DNA of 39,971 nucleotides. Origin: Catenulispora pinistramenti. GTDB lineage: Bacteria; Actinomycetota; Actinomycetes; Streptomycetales; Catenulisporaceae. The notes beneath the pieces are model-generated. The model saw nothing but the letters and a program-made list of their open reading frames with translations, ran no database searches and was not told where the DNA came from. The position numbers and the translations under genes are program-made. The stretch lies in NCBI RefSeq assembly GCF_018274385.1, contig NZ_JAAFYZ010000079.1, positions 1 through 39,971 of the forward strand, in the 5' to 3' direction. This document shows, in pieces, positions 29,629-37,731 of the stretch (position 1 is the first letter of the stretch; each line of letters begins with the position of its first letter).

Positions 29629-30341
29629 GTGCGAGCAACACCGAGAGCGACAGCACTGAGAATCACCGCGGCGGTGCCGCTTCCCAGGCCGATGACGGTC
29701 GGGGGGGCGGCATCGCCCGCGTCAGCCTCCAGGGGCAGCCGGAGCTGGCCGCGCCGGACCTGGGCCGCGCGGTGGCCGACTACGACGCCGAGCGCGCCGA
29801 GCGCGCGGTGCGGGAACTGCTGATAGCCGTCGGCGAGGATCCGGACCGGGAAGGCCTGAAGGACACCCCGGCGCGGGTGGCGCGGGCCTACCGGGAGATC
29901 TTCGCCGGGCTCTACCAGGCGCCTGAGGACGTGCTGACGACCACCTTCGACATCGGGCACGACGAGATGGTGCTGGTCCGGGACATCGAGGTCTACAGCA
30001 CGTGTGAGCACCACCTGGTGCCGTTCCACGGAGTGGCCCACGTGGGGTACATTCCCTCGGTGGACGGACGCATCACGGGCCTGTCCAAGCTGGCCCGACT
30101 GGTCGACGTCTACGCCAAGCGGCCCCAGGTCCAGGAACGTCTGACGACGCAGATCGCCGACGCCGTGGTGCGCATCCTGGAACCGCGCGGGGTCATCGTC
30201 GTTGTGGAGTGCGAACACCTGTGCATGTCGATGCGAGGGATCCGGAAGCCGGGCGCGAAGACCGTGACGTCGGCGGTGCGGGGGCAACTGCTCGCCCCGG
30301 CCAGCCGCGCCGAGGCGATGAGCCTGATCCTGGGGCGGTGA
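29625..30341 (+). CDS. folE: GTP cyclohydrolase I
   Basis: The 238-residue enzyme performs the first step of folate synthesis, GTP to 7,8-dihydroneopterin triphosphate. Zinc ligands Cys127 and His130 are in [12 protein letters not shown] and Cys200 is in [18 protein letters not shown] follows. The first 45 residues are Ser/Asp/Gly-rich and probably disordered, longer than usual. GTG 29625 overlaps the ftsH stop, so coupling to ftsH is likely. Confidence 0.96.
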   Translation: MSASNTESDSTENHRGGAASQADDGRGGGIARVSLQGQPELAAPDLGRAVADYDAERAERAVRELLIAVGEDPDREGLKDTPARVARAYREIFAGLYQAPEDVLTTTFDIGHDEMVLVRDIEVYSTCEHHLVPFHGVAHVGYIPSVDGRITGLSKLARLVDVYAKRPQVQERLTTQIADAVVRILEPRGVIVVVECEHLCMSMRGIRKPGAKTVTSAVRGQLLAPASRAEAMSLILGR

Positions 30342-30643
30342 GCGCCCGTCCGGCTCGGACCGCGACCGCGACCGACTTCGCCGACCACACCGACCGCGAC
30401 CACTGCGCCGGCCCCACCGGCGGCGCGGCCACCAGAGCGGTTCCGGGCCCGCGCGTCAAGTCCTCCGGGGCGGGTAAGCGCGGGAATGGGAACGCCGAAC
30501 CGGCGAGCTCGCCCGGGGATTTTCCGAAGGATGCCCCGGGAAGCAGTGACGCGCGGCACAATCAGGTCGGATCCGTCACCCCCGCGGATGTCGCTGACAA
30601 CACTTGTGACAACCCGCGCGGTGTCCTCGAACGTCCCTCCAAC
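30342..30643. other. Intergenic region, folE to MprF-like gene
   Basis: The 302 bases hold no gene I can support. Weak features are CACAAT at 30557-30562, which could be a -10 without a good -35, and TTGTGA at 30604-30609. GACAAC occurs twice around 30596-30613. Confidence 0.4.
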
Positions 30644-32683
30644 ATGACTCGGGCCAAAGCCATGACCTCCAATACCGCGCCGCCTCCGTCCGACGCGGCG
30701 GCGGCGCAGCCGGGGCAGCCCCGCAAATGGGTGCCGCGACTCGTCGCGTACATCACCTACCTGGCCGGCTTCGGCAACATCGCCTCGGCCATCTCGCCCG
30801 GCTTCCGGCATTCCCGGGTGCACTCGCTGAGCGTCAAGGTGCCCACCGAGGTCCAGAACCTGGCCGCCGCGGCCACCCTGATGTCCGGGGTGCTGCTGGT
30901 GCTGATCGCGCACGCCCTCAAGCGCCGCAAGAAGCGGGCCTGGTGGGTGGCGGTGGTACTGCTGATCACAGTGGTGGTCTTCCACCTGGTGCGTTCCTTC
31001 CGCGGTGAGGACCGCGACGCGGCTACGCACTACCTGGGGATCCAGATCTTCCTGACGATCGTGGTGCTGGTCCTGTTGCTGGTCTACCGGGAGGAGTTCT
31101 ACGCCCTCGGCGACCCGTACACGCGCTGGCGGGCGCTGCGCGCCTTCGTGCTGCTGGCGGCCTTCTCCTTCGCCTCCGGCATGGCCCTGATGTACTGGCA
31201 GAGCAAGCACATCGACGGCGACCCGAGCGCCTGGACCCGGCTGCAGCACGTGGCCCTGGGCCTGATGGGCATCGACGGCCCGGTGAACTTCAAACGCGGC
31301 TCGACCGACGACCTGGTCGCCGCGCTGCTCGGCGGGCTGGGCCTGATGACCGCGCTGATCGTGGCCTACCTGGTGCTGCGCCCGGCCGAGCCGATCGCCC
31401 GGCAGAGCGCCCAGGACGACGAGCGGCTGCGCGAGCTGATCGCCAAGCAGGGCCGCCGGGACTCACTGGCCTACTTCGCCACCCACCGCGACAAGTCGGT
31501 GATCTGGTCGCCGTCCGGCAAGGCCGCGATCACCTACCGCGTGGTCTCCGGCGTGATGCTGGCCTCCGGCGACCCGATCGGCGACCCCGAGGCCTGGCCC
31601 GGCGCGATCAAGGTCTACGTCGAGGAGGCCGACCGGCACGCCTGGGTGGTGGCCGTGGTCGGCTGCTCGGAGACCGGCGGCGAGGTGTGGTGCCGCGAGG
31701 CCGACCTGGACGCGCTGGAACTGGGCGACGAAGCCATCTGCTACGCCGACAAGTTCAGCCTGGAAGGCCGCGCGATGCGCAACGTGCGGCAGATGGTGAA
31801 CCGGGTCGAGCGCCAGGGCTATGAGTGCCAGGTGCGCCGGCTCAAGGACATCCCGCGCTCGGAGGTCGAGCTGATCAAGACCGGCATCGAGGCCTGGCGC
31901 GGGTCCAGTGAGCGCGGCAGCTTCTCGATGGCGCTGGGCCCGGACCGGTTCGGGGATCCGTCCGACGGCGAGTGCGTGGTGGCCACCGCGACCAAGGACC
32001 GTGAGGTACGGGCCCTGATCAACTTCGTGCCCTGGGGCACGGACGGCATGAGCCTGGACCTGATGGTGCGCGACCGCGAGGCCGAGCCGGGGCTGAACGA
32101 GCTGCTGATCGTCAAGGCCATGCAGGCGACCAAGGAGCTGGGGATCACCCGGGCCTCGCTGAACTTCGCGGTGTTCCGCTCGGCGCTGGAGCGCGGCGAG
32201 AAGCTGGGCGCCGGGCCGATCACCCGGATGTGGCGCTCCACGCTGGTGTTCTTCTCGCGCTGGTACCAGATCGAGTCGCTGTACAAGTTCAACTCGAAGT
32301 TCCAGCCGGAGTGGGTGCCGCGGTTCGTGGCGTTCAAGAACACCCGGGACATCCCGCGGGTGGGCCTGGCCTACGCCGAAGCCGAGGGCTTCATCGTCCC
32401 GCCCGGCCTGCCGTGGTCGAAGAAGGACCGGGACGAGCGCGAGCTGGACGACGACAACGACGACGGCGGCGTTGACGCCGAGTGCCCTGACAAGGACGAA
32501 GACTGCCCCGGCGCGGGTGCGGACGGTGGCGCGGACCGGGGTGCGGACACGGGTGCGGACCGGGGTGCGGACACGGGTGCGGGCCGGGGTCCGGACGCGG
32601 GTGCGGGCCGGGAGCAGCGCCGGGTCCCCGAGCCCGAGGCGGCCGTTGGCGGGCCGGGAGGACGCAAGGCCGCGAACGGCTAG
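30644..32683 (+). CDS. MprF-like membrane transferase (DUF2156 domain, no LysRS part)
   Basis: The 679-residue protein has about six membrane segments in its first 260 residues, then a cytoplasmic DUF2156 domain (YFATHRDKSVIWSPSGKAAITY ... SLNFAVFRSALERG) as in phosphatidylglycerol lysyltransferases. These move an amino acid from tRNA to lipid and alter surface charge. Unlike mycobacterial LysX, no lysyl-tRNA synthetase is fused. The last 90 residues are acidic, then a GADRGADTG repeat. ATG 30644 and ATG 30662 are both possible starts, neither with a good ribosome site. The amino acid used is not predictable. Confidence 0.85.
   Translation: MTRAKAMTSNTAPPPSDAAAAQPGQPRKWVPRLVAYITYLAGFGNIASAISPGFRHSRVHSLSVKVPTEVQNLAAAATLMSGVLLVLIAHALKRRKKRAWWVAVVLLITVVVFHLVRSFRGEDRDAATHYLGIQIFLTIVVLVLLLVYREEFYALGDPYTRWRALRAFVLLAAFSFASGMALMYWQSKHIDGDPSAWTRLQHVALGLMGIDGPVNFKRGSTDDLVAALLGGLGLMTALIVAYLVLRPAEPIARQSAQDDERLRELIAKQGRRDSLAYFATHRDKSVIWSPSGKAAITYRVVSGVMLASGDPIGDPEAWPGAIKVYVEEADRHAWVVAVVGCSETGGEVWCREADLDALELGDEAICYADKFSLEGRAMRNVRQMVNRVERQGYECQVRRLKDIPRSEVELIKTGIEAWRGSSERGSFSMALGPDRFGDPSDGECVVATATKDREVRALINFVPWGTDGMSLDLMVRDREAEPGLNELLIVKAMQATKELGITRASLNFAVFRSALERGEKLGAGPITRMWRSTLVFFSRWYQIESLYKFNSKFQPEWVPRFVAFKNTRDIPRVGLAYAEAEGFIVPPGLPWSKKDRDERELDDDNDDGGVDAECPDKDEDCPGAGADGGADRGADTGADRGADTGAGRGPDAGAGREQRRVPEPEAAVGGPGGRKAANG
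32531..32614. repeat. 24-bp tandem repeat in coding sequence, about 3.5 units
   Basis: Two identical 24-base units (32531-32554 and 32555-32578) are followed by a diverged third (32579-32602) and a half unit. They encode the ADRGADTG repeat at the C-terminus of the MprF-like protein. Confidence 0.9.
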
Positions 32684-32692
32684 GCTTCCACC

Positions 32693-33574
32693 ATGAACGC
32701 GCCCGGTCGGCCCCTCAACCGCAGGCAGACCGTGCGCGGCCTGCCGGATTTCGGACGCTGCGCGGTGTTCGGCGTCGTGAACGTCACGCCGGACTCCTTC
32801 TCCGACGGCGGCGAGTACTACGCCGACGGCGACACCGCCAAGGCCGTGGCGCACGGCCTGCGGCTGCACCGGCACGGGGTGGACGTGGTCGACGTGGGCG
32901 GGGAGTCCACCCGGCCCGGCGCCGCCCGGGTCACCGCGGCGCAGGAGGCGGACCGGGTCCTGCCGGTGATCGAGGCGCTGTCCGCCGCCGGGGTGCGGGT
33001 GTCGGTGGACACGATGCGGGCCTCGACCGCCGCCGCCGCGCTGGAGGCCGGCGCGGTGATCGTCAACGACGTCTCCGGCGGCCTGGCCGATCCGGACATG
33101 TTCCCGCTCGTGGCCGAATCCGGCGTGCCGTACATCTTGATGCACTGGCGTGGGCACAGCACTGACATGCAGACCCGCGCGGTGTACGGCGACGTGGTGA
33201 AGGACGTCACACAGGAACTGCAAGCGCGCTACGAGGCGGCCCTGGCCGCCGGTATCGCCGAGGACCAGGTGATCTTGGATCCGGGCCTGGGCTTCGCGAA
33301 GAACGCCGACCACAACTGGGCCCTGCTGGCCCACCTGGAGAAGCTGGAGTCGCTGGGCCGGCCGCTGCTGGTCGCCGCCTCCCGGAAGACCTTCCTGGGC
33401 CGGCTGCTGGCCGACGAGGCCGGCGGCTTCCGGCCGCCTTACGGCCGGGACTCGGCGACCGTCGCGCTGTCCGCGCTGGTCGCCGCCGCCGGGGCCTGGG
33501 GGGTGCGGGCGCACGACGCGCTCGGCTCGCTGGACGCGGTCCGGGTGGCCGCGGCGCTGACGGCGGCGCGATGA
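32693..33574 (+). CDS. folP: Dihydropteroate synthase
   Basis: The 293-residue TIM-barrel enzyme joins dihydropterin pyrophosphate and p-aminobenzoate; it is the sulfonamide target. Signatures are GVVNVTPDSFSDGG and VDVVDVGGESTRPGA, with DPGLGFAKNADHNW later. TAGGCT ends 6 bases before the ATG, and its TAG is also the stop codon of the preceding gene, implying a promoter embedded at the gene end and a leaderless mRNA. It overlaps the next gene by ATGA. Confidence 0.96.
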   Translation: MNAPGRPLNRRQTVRGLPDFGRCAVFGVVNVTPDSFSDGGEYYADGDTAKAVAHGLRLHRHGVDVVDVGGESTRPGAARVTAAQEADRVLPVIEALSAAGVRVSVDTMRASTAAAALEAGAVIVNDVSGGLADPDMFPLVAESGVPYILMHWRGHSTDMQTRAVYGDVVKDVTQELQARYEAALAAGIAEDQVILDPGLGFAKNADHNWALLAHLEKLESLGRPLLVAASRKTFLGRLLADEAGGFRPPYGRDSATVALSALVAAAGAWGVRAHDALGSLDAVRVAAALTAAR

Positions 33575-34275
33575 GCGCCGGGGGGTACGGCGGCGGTCCG
33601 GTTGGCTCGGACGGTTCAGAGGGCCCGGACGAGCCCGGCGGTCCGGAGGGTCCGGACGAGCTCGGCGGCCCGGACGACCGGGGCGGTGACGGTGAGCCCG
33701 GCGGTCCTGGCGGTCTTGGCGGTCCTGGCGGTTCCGGCGGTCCCGACGACCTCGGGGGCCGGGACGGCTTCGGGGACTTCGGCGAGTTCGAGGAGGAGTT
33801 CGGCGGTTTCGGGCCCGGACCGGACGGTCCGCCGCCGCAGGTGACCGCGGACATCGGGGCGATCACCGAGGCCAACGAGGAGTTCTACGCCGCCGCCGAG
33901 GCCGGCGATCTGGACCGGCTGGGCGCGATCTGGCTGGCCGGGCCGTTCGAGGCCTCGGTGCAGTGCGTGCACCCGGGCTGGGCGCCGGTGTTCGGGCGCG
34001 AGGACGTGCTGCGCTCGTGGGCGGTGGTGTGCGCGAACACGCCGTTCCTGCAGTTCTTCCTCACCGACGTCCGGATCGACGTGGTGGACCGGATCGCGGT
34101 GGTCAGCCTGACCGAGAACATCATCACCGACATGTCGGCCGGCTCCTCCGAGGAGGACCCGGGTTTCATCGCCGGCGGCCGGGCCACGACCATCAACATC
34201 TTCCGTCGGACCGACGAGGGCTGGCGGCTGTGGATGCACCATGCCTCGGCCGTGATGGAGAGCGTCGAGGAGTAG
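33571..34275 (+). CDS. NTF2-like (SnoaL-type) protein with Gly/Pro/Asp-rich N-terminus
   Basis: The 234-residue protein begins with about 85 residues of low-complexity GGPGGLGG/EGPDE sequence, then an NTF2-like fold (ITEANEEFYAAAEAGDLDRLGAIW ... VNIFRRTDEGWRLWMHHAS pattern). Such domains may be enzymes or binding modules. ATGA overlaps the folP stop, so it is made with folP. It precedes folB. The conserved position inside the folate cluster suggests a linked role, not demonstrated. The low-complexity part contains 9-bp DNA repeats. Confidence 0.8.
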   Translation: MSAGGYGGGPVGSDGSEGPDEPGGPEGPDELGGPDDRGGDGEPGGPGGLGGPGGSGGPDDLGGRDGFGDFGEFEEEFGGFGPGPDGPPPQVTADIGAITEANEEFYAAAEAGDLDRLGAIWLAGPFEASVQCVHPGWAPVFGREDVLRSWAVVCANTPFLQFFLTDVRIDVVDRIAVVSLTENIITDMSAGSSEEDPGFIAGGRATTINIFRRTDEGWRLWMHHASAVMESVEE

Positions 34276-34384
34276 GGCGCGGCGCAGGTCAGCCCGGCCG
34301 GAGCCGCGCACCCCGGACCCGGTGCGCGGTATTCGGGCGATCCCGGGACGGCATGCCGGAGTAGGCCCCGGTATGTTCGTCATG

Positions 34385-34816
34385 ATGTCTACTCACACGA
34401 AGCGGCTCGACCGGGTGACCGTCCACGGGCTGCGCGGGCGCGGCCACCACGGGGTCTTCGAACGGGAGCGGGAGAAGGGCCAGACGTTCATGGTCGACGT
34501 CACGCTGGGCCTGGACACCCGGCGGGCGGCGGTCAGCGACGCGCTGTCGGACACGGTGAACTACGGCGAGGTCTCCGAGCGGATCGTGGCCCTGATCGAG
34601 GGCGAGCCCGTGAACCTGATCGAGACCCTGGCGGCCCGGATGGCCGCGATGTGCCTGGAGTACCCGCTCGTGGAGGAAGTCGAGGTCACGCTCCACAAGC
34701 CGGACGCGCCGATCACGGTGCCGTTCGAGGACGTCACCGTGACCGTGGTGCGGGCACGGGAGGACCTGGCGGGCGCCGCGGGGCGGCCGCCGGAGAACGG
34801 TGGGTCGGCGATATGA
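34385..34816 (+). CDS. folB: Dihydroneopterin aldolase
   Basis: The 143-residue enzyme cleaves dihydroneopterin to 6-hydroxymethyl-dihydropterin and glycolaldehyde. Typical segments are VTVHGLRGRGHHGVFEREREKGQ, DTVNYGEVSERI and ETLAARMA, and the catalytic Lys lies in VTLHKPDAPI. Three in-frame starts compete (34373, 34382, 34385). The last is chosen because TATGTT ends 7 bases before it, the same leaderless spacing seen at other genes here. It overlaps folK by ATGA. Confidence 0.94.
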   Translation: MSTHTKRLDRVTVHGLRGRGHHGVFEREREKGQTFMVDVTLGLDTRRAAVSDALSDTVNYGEVSERIVALIEGEPVNLIETLAARMAAMCLEYPLVEEVEVTLHKPDAPITVPFEDVTVTVVRAREDLAGAAGRPPENGGSAI

Positions 34817-35367
34817 GCGAACTCGTCACCGGCGACGGATCGTTCCGGATGCACAGCGCGGTCCTGGCGATCGGCGGCAACCTGGGCGACCGGCTGGCCA
34901 ACCTGCAGACCGCCGTGGACTCCCTGGCGGACACCCCGAGCCTGACCATCACCTGGCTGTCCCCGGTGTACGAGACCGCCCCGCTGCTGGCCGAGGGCGC
35001 CGAAGCACAGGACGACTACCTGAACGCGGTGCTCGGGGTGACCACCGCGCTGCCGCCGGACATGCTCCTGATGCGGACCCAGGCGATCGAGGAGGCCCTG
35101 GGCCGCACCCGCGAGGTGCACTGGGGCTCGCGGACCATCGACATCGACATCGTCCAGGTCGACGAACTGGTCTCGGCCGAGTCGGAGCTGACGCTGCCGC
35201 ACCCGCGGGCCGCACAGCGCGCGTTCGTACTGGCACCGTGGTACGACGCGCGGCCCGAGGACGTGCTGACCGGCGTCGGACCGATCGCCGACCTGCTGAC
35301 CGCGCTCGGCGGGGCCGCGGCGCAGGGGGCGGCGCGGCGGGACGATCTGGAATTGATGCTGCCTTAG
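34813..35367 (+). CDS. folK: 2-amino-4-hydroxy-6-hydroxymethyldihydropteridine diphosphokinase
   Basis: The 184-residue HPPK transfers pyrophosphate from ATP to hydroxymethyl-dihydropterin, making the folP substrate. Signals are AIGGNLGDRLANLQ, SPVYETAP, and the Mg-binding WGSRTIDIDIVQ followed by LPHPRAAQRAFVLAPW. The start overlaps the folB stop by ATGA, so the two are coupled. Family members normally show GPRTIDLDLL; Ser for Pro here is a mild variant. Confidence 0.95.
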   Translation: MSELVTGDGSFRMHSAVLAIGGNLGDRLANLQTAVDSLADTPSLTITWLSPVYETAPLLAEGAEAQDDYLNAVLGVTTALPPDMLLMRTQAIEEALGRTREVHWGSRTIDIDIVQVDELVSAESELTLPHPRAAQRAFVLAPWYDARPEDVLTGVGPIADLLTALGGAAAQGAARRDDLELMLP

Positions 35368-35744
35368 GCAAACAGTCAAACAGCTAGACAGCCAGACAGC
35401 CCGATCACTGCCCTGGCGAGCAAGTCGGCGCCCCGGCGCCCCGGCGAGCAAGCCAGCCGGTCCGATCGCCGCGCGACACGCAACCCGGCAAGCAGGTCGG
35501 TCTGGCCGCATGGCAGCAGCCAGCCGGCGCCCCGGCGAGCAAGCCAGCCGGCCTGATCACCGCCCCGGCGCGTCGGCCGGGTCCTGAAGCGGTCGCCGGC
35601 GGATTGTGCGGCCCCGACTCAGCCACTGGTCAGCGCCTCGTCCCAGGACCGGGGGCGCCTTGGCCGCAGCCGTCGGCCGCCCCGTCGGGCGCCGGAGCCG
35701 CAGCGGCTCGCTTCCCGGCGTATCGGCCGCGTACCGTGGACCCT
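35368..35744. repeat. Repeat-rich intergenic region
   Basis: The 377 bases hold no gene. They start with an 8-bp tandem repeat (35370-35401: AAACAGTC, AAACAGCT, AGACAGCC, AGACAGCC). Two identical 26-base copies follow (35435-35460 and 35526-35551), with shorter diverged copies near 35411 and 35483. At the end, TACCGT (35732-35737) is the probable -10 for the next gene. Confidence 0.8.
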
Positions 35745-36368
35745 GTGAAGCCCACCCGTCCTCTGGCACTCGCGGTCGCGTTCCTCGTGATCGGCGCCTT
35801 GTCCTACGGCGGCGTCCAACTCTGGTCGCACTACGGCATCCCGCCCGGCGTCCCGGCTTCCGCCCCGCTGACCCCGGCGATCCTGGCCGTCATCATCCTG
35901 GCCACCGCGCTCGCCTTCCGCGGGCGGCTCAACGCGCAGCGCGAGGCCGTGCAGCGGGTCCTGGACGGGGAGCCGAGCCCGCCGATCCTGCCCGGGCAGC
36001 GCGCGCCGAAGCCGCTGGACCCGCTGCAGGCGGCGCGCGCGGTGATGTTCGCCAAGGCCTCGTCGATGGTCGGGGCGATCGTCTCCGGCGTCTACGCCGG
36101 CTACGGCGTGTTCCTGCTGAGCAAGCTCAGCGTCGACACCTTCCGCAGCCGGGCCGTCGTCTGCGGGATCACGGTCCTGTGCGGGCTGGCGCTCGTCGCC
36201 GCGGCGCTGTATCTGGAGTACGTGTTGCGGGTGCCGCCCAGCGGTCCGGACGACGCGCTGCCGAAGAACGGGACCAAGAGCAAGACGGCCGCTCCGACGC
36301 GGCCGGTGCGCAACCGTCCGGACGGGACCTTTCCGGTGCGCCGCGAGTCCAACCATTCAGGGTCTTGA
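35745..36368 (+). CDS. DUF3180 membrane protein
   Basis: The 207-residue protein has four predicted membrane segments: LALAVAFLVIGALSYGGVQL, TPAILAVIILATALAF, SMVGAIVSGVYAGYGVFLL and VVCGITVLCGLALVAAALYL. A DPLQAARAVMFAKASS stretch, characteristic of the family, precedes the third. DUF3180 genes follow folK in many actinobacteria; the function is unknown. GTG 35745 is chosen because the hydrophobic core begins just after it and TACCGT ends 7 bases upstream. The C-terminus is basic. Confidence 0.87.
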   Translation: MKPTRPLALAVAFLVIGALSYGGVQLWSHYGIPPGVPASAPLTPAILAVIILATALAFRGRLNAQREAVQRVLDGEPSPPILPGQRAPKPLDPLQAARAVMFAKASSMVGAIVSGVYAGYGVFLLSKLSVDTFRSRAVVCGITVLCGLALVAAALYLEYVLRVPPSGPDDALPKNGTKSKTAAPTRPVRNRPDGTFPVRRESNHSGS

Positions 36369-36445
36369 TTCGTCGGGTATGTCCGAACCCTGGCTATTTG
36401 CAAGATCTTGATATCCGCGTGCCCGGTATCGCTCGTACGTTTCGC

Positions 36446-36475
36446 TTGTCCGTGCGAGCCCGTAACCAGTAATGT
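36446..36475 (+). promoter_or_regulatory. Promoter for the coiled-coil membrane protein (TTGTCC-N18-TAATGT)
   Basis: TTGTCC (36446-36451) and TAATGT (36470-36475) lie at 18-base spacing. The -10 ends 6 bases before the ATG, so transcription would start at or next to the start codon. Confidence 0.7.
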
Positions 36476-36481
36476 TCGGCC

Positions 36482-37657
36482 ATGCGTCACGCTCGGCAGC
36501 TCCAAGCCCAGCGACGCGGGGGCGACATAGCCGGCCCGGCATGGCCCTCGATCGTCGCCACCTCCGCGTCCCTGACGGGCGCGGCCGCGGGCCTCGCGAC
36601 CACGCTCGTGTGGAGCGATCCGCTCCATCTGCGACTCGGCGTCGGCATGGCCGCCGCCGGGGCCGTCTTCTCCTCCTTGTCCGTGCTCGCCGCGCGCCGC
36701 GACCGCACCTCGCGCCGCGAACTGGTGGCCACGATGCGCGAGGACCACGCAGCCGAGCTGCGTTATGAGACCGCGCGGCGGGACAAACAGATCGCCGATC
36801 TCAAGACCGACGCGCTGGCCGCCGAGGAGACCGTCGTCCTGTTCGAGGAGCGGGCCAAGGAGGAGCAGGTCCGCGCGGACGCCTCCGAGGCCGCCCGGGT
36901 GCGGGCCGAGCACGACCTGGCGGTGCTCTCGGCGTGGGTGCAGCAGACCACGGCCGCGGCCGAGCTGACCCGGTCGGCGGTGCAGTCCTTCGCCCAGGTC
37001 CAGCCGTTCGAGCCGGACCGGCAGTTCGAGCCGGTGTCGGTGCACGACCACACGTTCGCGAGCTACACCGCGGCGCGCACGGCGCCGTACGAGCTCGACT
37101 ACGACCCGGCCTACGCTGCCCGGCACGGCTACGACCCCCAGACGGTGCAGGACCCGGCCGCGGCCTACGAGGCCGGCTACGGCAGCTACGGCGTCGGCGC
37201 CGAGATCGACCTGCGGCCGGCCGCCGCGGTGCCGGTCCGGATGCAGGACGCCCCGGTGCCGCTGGCCCCGGTCGCCGAGGCCGCGCACGTTGCTCAGGGC
37301 GCGCACGCCGCCCAGGCCGCGCGGGCCGAAGCCGAGCTGTTCGACCAGGCCCCGCGCCCGCTGCGCTCGGCGGTGCTGGCGGTGCGCGACGAGGTCGGGT
37401 TCGACGTCGCCGGCGAGGTCGCCGGCCCCGGTCAGGACCCGTACACCGTGCCCGGCGTGGTGGTGCCGCGCCAGCGCGAGGACGGCCTGCCCCCGGCGCT
37501 GCCGCAGGGCCGCCCGGTGGCCCCGGAGCGGCTGTACCGGCCTTACCTCGGCGCGGATCAGGGCACCACGTCCAACGCCGCCCCGGTCGACCTGACCATG
37601 TACGACGAGACCCAGCAGATGGCCAAGATCGAGCACCGGGAGACCGGGACCGGCTGA
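36482..37657 (+). CDS. Membrane protein with coiled coil, unknown function
   Basis: The 391-residue protein has two membrane segments near the N-terminus (about 23-45 and 51-68), then a charged helical region (RRDKQIADLKTDALAAEETV to about residue 160) likely to form a coiled coil. A long Pro/Ala/Tyr-rich part follows, including YDPAYAARHGYDPQ and YEAGYGSYG. It resembles actinomycete proteins found next to nuoD, but I cannot assign a role. The start is supported by a strong promoter whose -10 ends 6 bases upstream. The tail is probably disordered. Confidence 0.82.
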   Translation: MRHARQLQAQRRGGDIAGPAWPSIVATSASLTGAAAGLATTLVWSDPLHLRLGVGMAAAGAVFSSLSVLAARRDRTSRRELVATMREDHAAELRYETARRDKQIADLKTDALAAEETVVLFEERAKEEQVRADASEAARVRAEHDLAVLSAWVQQTTAAAELTRSAVQSFAQVQPFEPDRQFEPVSVHDHTFASYTAARTAPYELDYDPAYAARHGYDPQTVQDPAAAYEAGYGSYGVGAEIDLRPAAAVPVRMQDAPVPLAPVAEAAHVAQGAHAAQAARAEAELFDQAPRPLRSAVLAVRDEVGFDVAGEVAGPGQDPYTVPGVVVPRQREDGLPPALPQGRPVAPERLYRPYLGADQGTTSNAAPVDLTMYDETQQMAKIEHRETGTG

Positions 37658-37685
37658 GGTTTCTCAAATGTCCTGAGGTTTCCTC

Positions 37686-37722
37686 GAAAATCGCCCCGCC
37701 GGTCTCCGGCGGGGCGATTTTC
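37686..37722. terminator. Bidirectional terminator between convergent genes
   Basis: GAAAATCGCCCCGCCGG and its exact complement form a 17-bp stem with a 3-base TCT loop. A-tracts and T-tracts on both sides serve the plus-strand membrane gene and the minus-strand nuoD. Confidence 0.93.
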
Positions 37723-37731
37723 TTGTCGCCG

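Noticed and set aside
35411..35551. CRISPR-like array
   Set aside because: Only two exact 26-bp copies, irregular spacing, no cas genes.
35405..35626. Minus-strand open frame in the folK-DUF3180 gap
   Set aside because: Its sequence is made of the DNA repeats read through; no start context or domain.
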